13,645 nucleotides of DNA from Desulfurobacterium sp. GTDB lineage: Bacteria > Aquificota > Aquificia > Desulfurobacteriales > Desulfurobacteriaceae. The notes beneath the pieces were generated by a model, which saw only the letters and a program-made list of their open reading frames with translations, ran no database searches and was not told the origin of the DNA. Shown here piece after piece: positions 1 through 5,796 of this stretch. Where the stretch lies: NCBI GenBank assembly GCA_026988135.1, contig JALSLT010000062.1, forward strand, positions 1 to 13,645, given 5' to 3'. Within the stretch, counting starts at the first letter, position 1, and each line of letters begins with the position of its first letter. A program made the position numbers and the translations under genes.

Positions 1-559
1 TACTTCCGCCGACTATTAAGATCAGTATTGCTAATTTAAAATTAAATAACCAACCTGCCATTTTTCTTATATTTTCGTGGAAGGTAACCCAATAGATTCC
101 CGCTTCGAGAGTTCCTACCGGACATATCATGCAGAACAGATGTTTTTTAAAAATAACAGGAAGTAAGAGAACGGGGAAAATTAACATGACATATTTGAGG
201 TATTCGAATTGCTTGGTGATTCTTGTTTTTGGAGATGGAATTTTATAGAGAAGATCTTGTAAAAATCCGAAAGGACAAATCCAGCCGCAGATAAACCTTC
301 CGAAAGGAAGAGAAACGGAAGTTAATATTCCGAGAGTGTAGAAAGGGAATTTAAGCATAACCATAAAATGGGACAGTGTTCCTATCGGACAGGAAAAAAC
401 TGATGCGGGACAAGCGTAGCAATTCATTATAGGGAAGGGAAATGCTTTTAATTTTCCGGTGTACAATCTCCCGGTAAAGAAGTTCCATATTGCAAAATTC
501 GAGATAATTGCTGTTATTGTCTCGTAAAATTTCCGGTGTTTATAAAATGGAATTTTCAT
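1..559 (-). CDS. Polytopic 4Fe-4S membrane protein, NapH/YccM (Fer4_5) type, 3' end beyond window
   Basis: This frame is open from ATG 559-557 to the window edge (186 codons, no stop), so the C-terminus is missing. An in-frame TGA lies two codons before the ATG, and AGGA sits about 8 bases upstream, which supports the start. Cysteines are C47, C50 and C57 (C-x2-C-x6-C, followed by PIGTL), C91 and C95 in a CGWICPFG motif, and C143 and C146 in CMICPVGTLEAG. Hydrophobic segments lie near residues 14-28, 72-86, 121-137 and 170-184. The CGWxCPxG plus CxxCP pattern is that of Fer4_5 proteins such as NapH, YccM and NosR, which pass electrons from membrane quinol to periplasmic partners through Fe-S clusters. 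A C-terminal ferredoxin-like domain would be expected beyond the edge. The family is clear; the partner is not, because the downstream neighbours are unseen. It is separated from mrp by a terminator and probably has its own promoter. Confidence 0.85.
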   Translation of the reverse strand, partial: MKIPFYKHRKFYETITAIISNFAIWNFFTGRLYTGKLKAFPFPIMNCYACPASVFSCPIGTLSHFMVMLKFPFYTLGILTSVSLPFGRFICGWICPFGFLQDLLYKIPSPKTRITKQFEYLKYVMLIFPVLLLPVIFKKHLFCMICPVGTLEAGIYWVTFHENIRKMAGWLFNFKLAILILIVGGS

Positions 560-600
560 TATTCAATTCCTATACAAGAAAGGCACAAAATTTTGCCATT

Positions 601-632
601 TTTATATACAAACCACAAATTCCTATTTTTAA
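601..632 (-). promoter_or_regulatory. Possible promoter for the 4Fe-4S protein gene
   Basis: Read on the minus strand, TTAAAA (632-627) and TATATA (608-603) are separated by 18 bases. This would start transcription about 35 bases before the ATG at 559. The position between the mrp terminator and the gene fits, but the DNA is AT-rich and such matches arise easily. Confidence 0.3.
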
Positions 633-661
633 CACCGGTATATATGAAAATAAGAGAGAGT

Positions 662-691
662 AAAAAGAGGAGTATAGCAACTCCTCTTTTT
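662..691 (-). terminator. Hairpin terminator after mrp
   Basis: AAAAAGAGGAGT (662-673) pairs perfectly with ACTCCTCTTTTT (680-691) around a 6-base loop. It begins 10 bases past the mrp stop. On the minus strand the stem ends in a T run, as in an intrinsic terminator, and the A/T-flanked stem could also work on the other strand. It separates mrp from the 4Fe-4S protein gene. Confidence 0.8.
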
Positions 692-701
692 ATGTTTCCT
701 A

Positions 702-1577
702 TTACCATTCTTTGCTTTTCTCCACTTTTGAGATTATTTTTTCCACAATCTCTTTAATAGCTTTTGCTGATAAGGATTCAGGTTCTGTAGTTACTATCGG
801 TTTCCCGGCGTCTCCAGCTTCCGCAACTTTTGGTTCCAGTGGAATTTTTCCAAGAAAACCTACTCCGAGCTCCTTTGCCGTTTCCTCCGCTTTTCCACTT
901 TTAAATATATCTATCAATTTGCCACAATGGGGACAGATAAGACCACTCATGTTTTCTATAAGTCCAAATACAGGTGCCTTTACCATTTTAGCAAAATTTA
1001 TGGATTTCCTTGTGTCAAGTAGAGCAACTTCCTGGGGTGTGCTTACTATTACAAAACCGTCAAGTGGTTTGATAAGGTTTGTGATACTTAAAGCTTCGTC
1101 ACCTGTTCCCGGCGGAAGGTCAACTATAAGGTAATCAAGTTCTTCCCAGTTAACTTCGGCTAAGAACTGTTTGATAGCTTGATGCTTTAACGGTCCTCTC
1201 CATACAACAGGTTGGTCGGAATCGGGTAGTAGAAAGGAGATGCTGACAACTTTAAGGTTTGGTATGTTGTCAGGGGTATAGGGTTCTATCATCTCTGTTT
1301 CAGGGTTAACGTGAAGCTTTGCTCCTTCTCCACCTATCATTTTTGCTACGTTCGGTCCGTGAATGTCAGCATCAAGGAGACCAACTTTGTATCCTTTTTC
1401 TGCAAGGGAAGTTGCGAGGTTTGTCGCAACAGTTGTTTTTCCGACACCCCCTTTACCGCTTAGAACAGCAATTTTATGCTTAATGTTTGAAAGATTGCAT
1501 ATAAGTTGCTGTTCCATAGGATCTTTTACTGTTGAGCAGGTGCTTTTATGATTACAACTTTCACACTTTTCATCCAT
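702..1577 (-). CDS. mrp: Mrp/ApbC/Nbp35-family Fe-S cluster carrier ATPase
   Basis: This 291-aa cytosolic P-loop ATPase should carry or load Fe-S clusters onto apoproteins, as established for ApbC/Mrp/Nbp35. The deviant Walker A motif GKGGVGKTT is at residues 41-49, followed by LLDADIHGPN, the switch-like VDLPPGTGDE, and ENMSGLICPHCGK with C215 and C218, the CxxC that holds a bridging cluster in dimers. The N-terminus adds C5-x2-C8-x5-C14 and C27. The C-x2-C-x5-C spacing resembles the last three Cys of the Nbp35 N-terminal ferredoxin-like motif and is absent from short bacterial Mrp proteins. The start is ATG 1577 with AAGGAGG seven bases upstream; that site overlaps the suhB stop, so the two genes are probably translationally coupled. 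It is the last gene of the 83-aa/suhB/mrp operon and is followed by a terminator. The annotation is very secure; which targets it serves is unknown. Confidence 0.96.
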   Translation of the reverse strand: MDEKCESCNHKSTCSTVKDPMEQQLICNLSNIKHKIAVLSGKGGVGKTTVATNLATSLAEKGYKVGLLDADIHGPNVAKMIGGEGAKLHVNPETEMIEPYTPDNIPNLKVVSISFLLPDSDQPVVWRGPLKHQAIKQFLAEVNWEELDYLIVDLPPGTGDEALSITNLIKPLDGFVIVSTPQEVALLDTRKSINFAKMVKAPVFGLIENMSGLICPHCGKLIDIFKSGKAEETAKELGVGFLGKIPLEPKVAEAGDAGKPIVTTEPESLSAKAIKEIVEKIISKVEKSKEW

Positions 1578-1589
1578 TTTAAAGCCTCC

Positions 1590-2375
1590 TTAGTATTTTG
1601 TTCCCAAGTGTTTGTTTACTATATTGAATAGAGGTTCGTAACTTTTTTTCGATGCGCCTATGATATTTCCCGAGGTTAGGTATTCTTTTTTTCCTCTGAA
1701 ATCGGAAACAATGCCTCCCGCTTCCTCTATCATCAAAATACCTGCGGCAATATCCCAAGGCTTCAAGGAAAGTTCCCAAAATCCGTCAAATGTACCGCAG
1801 GCAGTATAAGCAAGGTCTATCGCTGCTGCCCCACATCTTCTTATTCCGGATACGGAAAGAAAAATTTCTTTGAAACAGGGAAGGTAATCTTCAAGCATAT
1901 CTTTACTTCTAAAAGGAAATCCTGTTGCAAATAGTCCTTTGGAAAAATTCCTTTCGCTTGTCGAGATTTTTTCTCCGTTTCTATACGCTCCTGCTCCCTT
2001 TTCAACGGTGAATGTTTCTTCAAGTACCGGAACTTTTATGACACCGGCTATAATTTCGTCTCTGTTCATTATTCCTATAGAGATAGCGAAAAAGGGAAGT
2101 CCGTGGATAAAGTTTTTTGTTCCGTCAAGGGGATCTATGACCCATTTATAGTTGTTTCCGCTTTGAAGACCACTCTCTTCTGCAACTATAGCGTGGTTGG
2201 GGAAGTAACTTTTTATCTCTTTAATAATTACTTTTTCCGCTTCTTTATCCGCTTTTGTTACAAAATCGTTTTTCGATTTCAATTCGACTTTTAATTCATT
2301 AAACTTTCGATGATAATTTTTCAGAATTTCCGAAGCTTTATTAGCGGCATTTATCGCAACGTCGATTATTTCCAT
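1590..2375 (-). CDS. suhB: Inositol monophosphatase family phosphatase (SuhB-like)
   Basis: This 261-aa protein is a Mg2+-dependent sugar/inositol phosphatase of the IMPase fold. Metal-binding residues are visible: E66/E67 in AEESG, D81, D84, G85 and T86 in the WVIDPLDGTKNF motif, and D208 in KPWDIAAG, followed by the EEAGG signature near 217-221. Length matches the family. Family members hydrolyse myo-inositol 1-phosphate; thermophile homologues often also act on fructose 1,6-bisphosphate, and E. coli SuhB additionally binds the rRNA antitermination complex. Sequence alone does not separate these roles. The start is ATG 2375, two bases after the stop of the upstream 83-aa gene, with GAGGA six or seven bases before it. 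The next gene, mrp, starts 12 bases after the stop, so this is the middle of a tight operon. Confidence 0.95.
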   Translation of the reverse strand: MEIIDVAINAANKASEILKNYHRKFNELKVELKSKNDFVTKADKEAEKVIIKEIKSYFPNHAIVAEESGLQSGNNYKWVIDPLDGTKNFIHGLPFFAISIGIMNRDEIIAGVIKVPVLEETFTVEKGAGAYRNGEKISTSERNFSKGLFATGFPFRSKDMLEDYLPCFKEIFLSVSGIRRCGAAAIDLAYTACGTFDGFWELSLKPWDIAAGILMIEEAGGIVSDFRGKKEYLTSGNIIGASKKSYEPLFNIVNKHLGTKY

Positions 2376-2377
2376 AA

Positions 2378-2629
2378 CTATTCCTCACTTTCAAGGTTTA
2401 GAGGTATTGTTTTGAACGAGATATTTATAACATTTCCATTGCTTAACAGGTATTCTATTGAAAATGTATCTTGAATGGAAATGAAGTCTTTTTCTTTCTC
2501 GTTTAGTATGGAAAGTGTTAAAAATACGGCTTCATCCCATTTGTCGAGTTTGGTAAAGACAACCTTTAAATCATATCCTTTGCTTTCTAAAACTTTTTCA
2601 ATAGCCGTTTCAAATTCTTCAGGAAGCAT
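2378..2629 (-). CDS. Small acidic protein of unknown function, first gene of the suhB-mrp operon
   Basis: This is an 83-aa protein I do not recognise. It is soluble and acidic, with no signal peptide, membrane segment or Cys. It appears to have an N-terminal helix (about residues 3-18), then alternating beta-like stretches (KVVFTKL, AVFLTLSIL, VINISFKT), and an acidic tail. This suggests a small alpha/beta domain. The start at ATG 2629 has AGAGG five bases upstream, and the stop is two bases before the suhB start, so it is clearly a translated operon member. It faces phoB across a 97-base divergent region that holds Pho-box-like repeats. Function is unknown; a regulatory or accessory role is only a guess. 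Confidence 0.8.
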   Translation of the reverse strand: MLPEEFETAIEKVLESKGYDLKVVFTKLDKWDEAVFLTLSILNEKEKDFISIQDTFSIEYLLSNGNVINISFKTIPLNLESEE

Positions 2630-2640
2630 TACAACCTCTT

Positions 2641-2701
2641 TGTTAAGGGAATGTTAAGAGACTTGTTAATAAAATATAAATTGTTAAAAACAGTTTATAA
2701 A
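2641..2701 (+). promoter_or_regulatory. Pho-box-like repeat array and -10 ahead of phoB
   Basis: TGTTAA occurs four times, beginning at 2641, 2652, 2664 and 2682, with offsets of 11, 12 and 18 bases. PhoB/PhoP-type regulators bind direct repeats spaced 11 bases apart (E. coli TGTCA-type half-sites; Bacillus TTAACA half-sites, which is this motif on the other strand). The last repeat ends 8 bases before TATAAA (2696-2701), a good place for a -10 whose -35 is replaced by an activator site. This fits autoregulation of phoBR. The same repeats lie directly against the ribosome binding site of the divergent 83-aa gene, so bound regulator could block that operon. Confidence 0.6.
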
Positions 2702-2726
2702 ATAAATTAGTACATAAGAGGTAAAA

Positions 2727-3401
2727 ATGAAAGAGATTAAAGTTGCCGTTGTTGAAGATGATATGGAGATTGCGAATATTTTGAAACTTGCTCTTTCACG
2801 GGAAGGTTACAGAGTTAGGGTTTTTGATACTTCGGAAAAGCTTCTTAATGATATTATTGAGTATCAGCAGAGTTATAATCTTGTTGTTTTAGATGTAATG
2901 CTTCCCGGAATGGAAGGTAGAGAAGCGTGCAAGATGTTAAGAGATAGGAACATAGAAATTCCGGTTCTCATTCTTACTGCTCTTTCCAGTGAGGATGATA
3001 AAGTAAAAGGATTTGATTACGGTGCCGATGATTATCTTACGAAACCGTTCAGTGTTAGAGAATTTCTTGCAAGGGTTAGGGCACTTTTGAGGAGGAAAGG
3101 AGATATTTCCGTGTCACCTTCGGGTGGGAATACGGGTAAAATTAAATTTTTTGATGATTATAGGACTGTTGAAATAGGAGATAAGAAAGTTTACCTTACA
3201 AAAACAGAATTTATGATTTTCAGGATTCTTGTTGAAAATGAGAGGAAAGCTATAAGGAAAGATGAAATTTCAACAAAACTTGGAAGCAAAGGCTCGGTTC
3301 GAGCTATAGACGTTCATATTAAAAATTTGAGAGAGAAACTTGGGAATGAAGGGAATAAAATCAAAACGGTCTGGGGTGTCGGATATAAATTTGAATCTTG
3401 A
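2727..3401 (+). CDS. phoB: PhoB-like OmpR-family response regulator
   Basis: This 224-aa DNA-binding response regulator has an N-terminal receiver domain (about residues 4-116): acidic pair E10/D11/D12, phosphoacceptor D56 in VVLDVMLPG, T84, and K106 in LTKPF. A C-terminal winged helix follows (about 130-224) with TKTEFMIFRIL, a recognition-helix region around SVRAIDVHIKNLREKLG, and the ending TVWGVGYKF typical of OmpR/PhoB effector domains. The start is ATG 2727 with AAGAGG five bases upstream. It partners with the kinase gene, whose start overlaps its 3' end. Assignment to phosphate control rests on the downstream pstS and the shared 11-base repeats at both promoters. On protein sequence alone it could be any OmpR-family regulator. 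Confidence 0.88.
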   Translation: MKEIKVAVVEDDMEIANILKLALSREGYRVRVFDTSEKLLNDIIEYQQSYNLVVLDVMLPGMEGREACKMLRDRNIEIPVLILTALSSEDDKVKGFDYGADDYLTKPFSVREFLARVRALLRRKGDISVSPSGGNTGKIKFFDDYRTVEIGDKKVYLTKTEFMIFRILVENERKAIRKDEISTKLGSKGSVRAIDVHIKNLREKLGNEGNKIKTVWGVGYKFES

Positions 3402-4296
3402 AACTTTAACACAGATAATGGAACTTTCGGATAGAATTCTTTTTATTGATAAAAGAGGAAATATTGTCGGGAGTGATGAGAAGATTTGGGATAAATATCC
3501 TTTCCTTTCCATTATTAAACTTTATGAATCTTTAAAGAAAGGAAAAGAGAGAGGAGTGGCTGAATTTGAGGATGAGGGGAGAAATCTGAAAATAACAGGA
3601 AAACAGGCCGGCGATTTTTTTCTTCTTGAAATAGAGGATATTACCAGTGATGTTTGTATAGAAGAGTTTAAAAAGAAGATAATTTCAACTATATCTCACG
3701 AACTTAAAACTCCATTAACTGTGATAAAAGGTTATGTGGAGCTTCTTTCTCTCGAGTTTGAATCGGAACTTACCGAAAAGGTAATTTACCAGGTGGATAG
3801 AGTTATTAGTATTGTTAATTCGGTGAGTCTATTGATGAAAGGGCAGAAGGGAAAGTTTGAGTCGATAGATGTTGGGAAAGTGATTAAGGAGTTGGTTTCT
3901 CAAATCTCTCGTAAACTGGAAGTGAAGAAAGTAAAGTTTATGGTTGATGTTGAGAACGGAGTGGTGGTCGTAGCTGAAAAGATTCTTTTTTGCCAGATGA
4001 TAATAAATCTTCTTGATAATGCTGTGAAGTTTACCGAAGAGGGGGAGATTTTACTGAAAATTTATAGGGAAGATGAATTTGTTGTTGTTGAGGTTAAAGA
4101 TACAGGAAGGGGAATTCCTGAAGATTTACAACCTTTCATCTTTGAAAAATTTGTGAAATCGAAAGAGAGTCCCGGATTGGGTATAGGTCTTTCTCTTGTG
4201 AAGACTATAGCTAAACATCATGGCTGGGAAATCGATTTCTGTTCAAGAGCAGGAGAAGGAACAGCTTTTTTTGTTAAGATTCCGACAGTTTCTTAA
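3346..4296 (+). CDS. phoR: PhoR-like sensor histidine kinase without membrane segments
   Basis: A compact kinase, 316 aa from ATG 3346. A short PAS-like region lies near residues 20-100, ending in FFLLEIEDIT as in PhoR. HisKA follows with H118 in STISHELKTPLT, then the HATPase domain: N225 in the N box, DTGRGIPE (G1), GLGIGLSLVKT (G2) and a final GEGTAFFVKIP. These motifs look intact, so the kinase should be active on PhoB. No hydrophobic helix is present, unlike classical PhoR, so it should be cytosolic and must sense through a partner or a small molecule. The start is uncertain: the frame opens at TTG 3340, and ATG 3346, TTG 3391 and ATG 3418 are all possible with weak ribosome sites. ATG 3346 overlaps phoB by 56 bases, suggesting coupled translation. 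The stop codon lies inside the first Pho-box-like repeat of the pstS promoter. Confidence 0.85.
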   Translation: MKGIKSKRSGVSDINLNLETLTQIMELSDRILFIDKRGNIVGSDEKIWDKYPFLSIIKLYESLKKGKERGVAEFEDEGRNLKITGKQAGDFFLLEIEDITSDVCIEEFKKKIISTISHELKTPLTVIKGYVELLSLEFESELTEKVIYQVDRVISIVNSVSLLMKGQKGKFESIDVGKVIKELVSQISRKLEVKKVKFMVDVENGVVVVAEKILFCQMIINLLDNAVKFTEEGEILLKIYREDEFVVVEVKDTGRGIPEDLQPFIFEKFVKSKESPGLGIGLSLVKTIAKHHGWEIDFCSRAGEGTAFFVKIPTVS

Positions 4297-4327
4297 CGAC
4301 TTCTTAACAATTTTTGTGAGATATTTT
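4290..4327 (+). promoter_or_regulatory. Pho-box-like repeats and -10 ahead of pstS
   Basis: TTCTTAAC occurs at 4290-4297 and again at 4301-4308, exactly 11 bases apart, with a degenerate third copy TTTTGTGA at 4312-4319. TATTTT at 4322-4327 is a candidate -10. The CTTAAC core is the reverse complement of the GTTAAG core at the phoB promoter. The first copy overlaps the phoR stop codon, so pstS has a regulated promoter of its own in addition to any readthrough from phoBR. Confidence 0.6.
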
Positions 4328-4374
4328 AATTAGCAAATTTCGAAAAAAATTTGAAACTTCTTAGGAGGAAAGAT

Positions 4375-5412
4375 ATGAAAAAGATGAAGAAAGTTGCAGT
4401 TGCGGCACTTACAGCTGCAGTGACTGTAGGAACAGTAGCGGGATCAGCGGTATCTGCAAAGGCTTACACTATTAATGGGGCTGGAGCTACATTCCCGTAT
4501 CCGGTTTATGTTGAATGGGCTAAAGAGTACAAGATGGCTACAGGTAACAAAGTGAACTATCAGGGAATTGGCTCTGGTGGCGGTATAAAGCAGGTAACAG
4601 ATAGAGTTGTTGATTTTGGCGGTTCCGATAAGATGTTGAAGCCTGCTGATCTTGGAAAAAGAAAGCTTTATCAGTTTCCGGCTGTAATCGGTTCTATTAT
4701 GGTTGTTTACAATCTTCCAGGTGTTGGAGATGCAGAGCTTAAGCTTTCAAACAAAGCAGTTTCCGATATTTTCTTGGGTAAAATAAAATATTGGGATGAT
4801 GCTAAAATTAAAACAGATAACCCTTATGTTAAACTTCCGCACCTTCCTATAACTGTTGTTCATAGAGCTGAAGGTTCCGGTACAACATGGAACTTTACAT
4901 ATTGGCTTGCTCATATCTCTTCTACATGGAAAGGAAAAGTTGGGTACGGAAAGGTTGTTAGGTGGCCTGCAGGAATTGGAGCTAAAGGAAACGCAGGTGT
5001 AACAAACTACGTGAAAAGAATTCCGGGTGCTATCGGTTATGTTGAGTATGCTTATAAGAAGCAGAACAAGCTTTCTGCTGCTGTTCTTAAAACATCTGAT
5101 GGCCATTGGGTAAAAGCAAGTGACGAGACTTTTAAAGCTGCAGCTGCTCACGGAAAGTGGACTAAGAGGACACATTTCTATATTGACGGAAACCTTCTCC
5201 TTGCTCCGGGAAAAAACAGCTGGCCGCTTACAGTTGCTACAATGATTCTTCTTCCAAAAGAGAAGAAAGAAAGAAACAAACTTGTAACGGAATTTTTTAA
5301 TTGGGCATTCAAGAACGGAGATGATGCTGCTGCAAGACTCGGTTATGTTCCGCTTCCAAAAGAAGTTAAAAGTATGATAAAAGGTTACTGGAGTGAAGTA
5401 GTTTTTAAATAA
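4375..5412 (+). CDS. pstS: Periplasmic phosphate-binding protein of the Pst ABC transporter
   Basis: This 345-aa high-affinity phosphate-binding protein would deliver phosphate to PstCAB. The signal peptide is clear: a Lys-rich start, a hydrophobic Ala/Val core, and cleavage expected after AKA (residue 30). There is no lipobox Cys, so it is a soluble periplasmic protein. Family motifs are GAGATFPYPVY (35-45), GSGGGIKQV (66-74), FGGSD with the key Asp at 85, and HRAEGSGTT (163-171), where E166 replaces the Asp usual in RSDGSGT. The correct start is ATG 4375, with AGGAGG at 4363-4368. A longer reading from TTG 4351 would place the ribosome site inside the gene and put extra residues before the signal peptide. 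It is followed by a strong terminator, so pstC, pstA, pstB and phoU must lie elsewhere. Regulation by PhoB is likely from the promoter repeats. Confidence 0.97.
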   Translation: MKKMKKVAVAALTAAVTVGTVAGSAVSAKAYTINGAGATFPYPVYVEWAKEYKMATGNKVNYQGIGSGGGIKQVTDRVVDFGGSDKMLKPADLGKRKLYQFPAVIGSIMVVYNLPGVGDAELKLSNKAVSDIFLGKIKYWDDAKIKTDNPYVKLPHLPITVVHRAEGSGTTWNFTYWLAHISSTWKGKVGYGKVVRWPAGIGAKGNAGVTNYVKRIPGAIGYVEYAYKKQNKLSAAVLKTSDGHWVKASDETFKAAAAHGKWTKRTHFYIDGNLLLAPGKNSWPLTVATMILLPKEKKERNKLVTEFFNWAFKNGDDAAARLGYVPLPKEVKSMIKGYWSEVVFK

Positions 5413-5430
5413 GAACTGATTAGTCCGATA

Positions 5431-5456
5431 AAAAGCCCCCTTTGAAGGGGGCTTTT
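5431..5456. terminator. Bidirectional GC-rich hairpin terminator between pstS and the convergent small gene
   Basis: AAAAGCCCCC (5431-5440) pairs with GGGGGCTTTT (5447-5456) around TTTGAA. The perfect stem has an A run on one side and a T run on the other, so it can end transcription from both directions. It starts 18 bases after the pstS stop and ends directly against the stop codon of the minus-strand gene. Confidence 0.93.
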
Positions 5457-5708
5457 CTATTTCTTGTGCCAGTTATCTCCAATCTCTTCTAAAACTTCAA
5501 TCTTTTCCACAAATTTACCATTTTTTAAATAATTCACCACCTTCAATCCTTCTTCAAAGAAATTCGGTGATAGCCATATTTCTATTAGTCCTTTTTTCTT
5601 ATCTCTCGTTCTGACTGTTCCGATTTCGTGGTACCATTCAAATATTGCGTTTATGAATGCTATATCTTTTACGTTTACTTCGCATAACAGATTTCTACCC
5701 TTTATCAT
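5457..5708 (-). CDS. Small DUF4911-like protein
   Basis: This 83-aa soluble protein has no signal or membrane segment. Its pattern (CEVNVKDIAFINAIFEWYHEIGTVRT followed by a Lys-rich DKKKG turn and IEIWLSPNF, with a C-terminal helix) resembles DUF4911, a short alpha/beta family of unknown function that I recall from Aquificota and deltaproteobacteria; this is recognition from memory. The start at ATG 5708 has GGAG six bases upstream. It is a single gene, convergent with pstS across a shared terminator and divergent from the GGDEF gene. The role is unknown. Possible ligand- or partner-binding through the small domain is speculation. Confidence 0.75.
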   Translation of the reverse strand: MIKGRNLLCEVNVKDIAFINAIFEWYHEIGTVRTRDKKKGLIEIWLSPNFFEEGLKVVNYLKNGKFVEKIEVLEEIGDNWHKK

Positions 5709-5726
5709 CTTTTTCTCCGGTTTAAT

Positions 5727-5796
5727 AATATTTAAATATTTAGCATGTTCATGTTCTTGGTATAATTAATATATCCTTTATGGGGGGGGGAAGGGT
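5727..5796 (+). promoter_or_regulatory. Divergent control region with palindrome, tandem hexamer, TATAAT and G9 tract
   Basis: A perfect 14-base palindrome AATATTTAAATATT lies at 5727-5740, a tandem ATGTTC repeat at 5745-5756, and TATAAT at 5761-5766 preceded by TGG. The matching -35 position (about 5738-5744, TTTAGC) is poor and overlaps the palindrome, which would fit an activator or operator site. Downstream, nine G in a row (5782-5790) followed by AAGGG lead into the GTG start at 5797. The purine run probably serves as the ribosome binding site. Confidence 0.5.

Noticed and set aside
530..640. Inverted AACACCGG copies at 630-637 and 533-540
   Set aside because: They are short and 90 bases apart, and one lies in coding sequence; probably chance.
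536..757. Plus-strand 73-codon frame near the left edge
   Set aside because: It crosses the start of the minus-strand 4Fe-4S gene, the mrp terminator and the mrp 3' end, and the product resembles nothing known.
712..1134. Long plus-strand frame inside mrp
   Set aside because: It is antisense to a well-conserved ATPase; the low-complexity Ser/Pro/Phe product is what the opposite strand of such a gene gives.
4351..4374. Upstream TTG start for pstS
   Set aside because: It would place the AGGAGG ribosome site inside the gene and put extra charged residues before a standard signal peptide; ATG 4375 is far better placed.
4747..5175. 142-codon minus-strand frame inside pstS
   Set aside because: It is antisense to conserved pstS, has no ribosome site worth noting and no recognisable domain.
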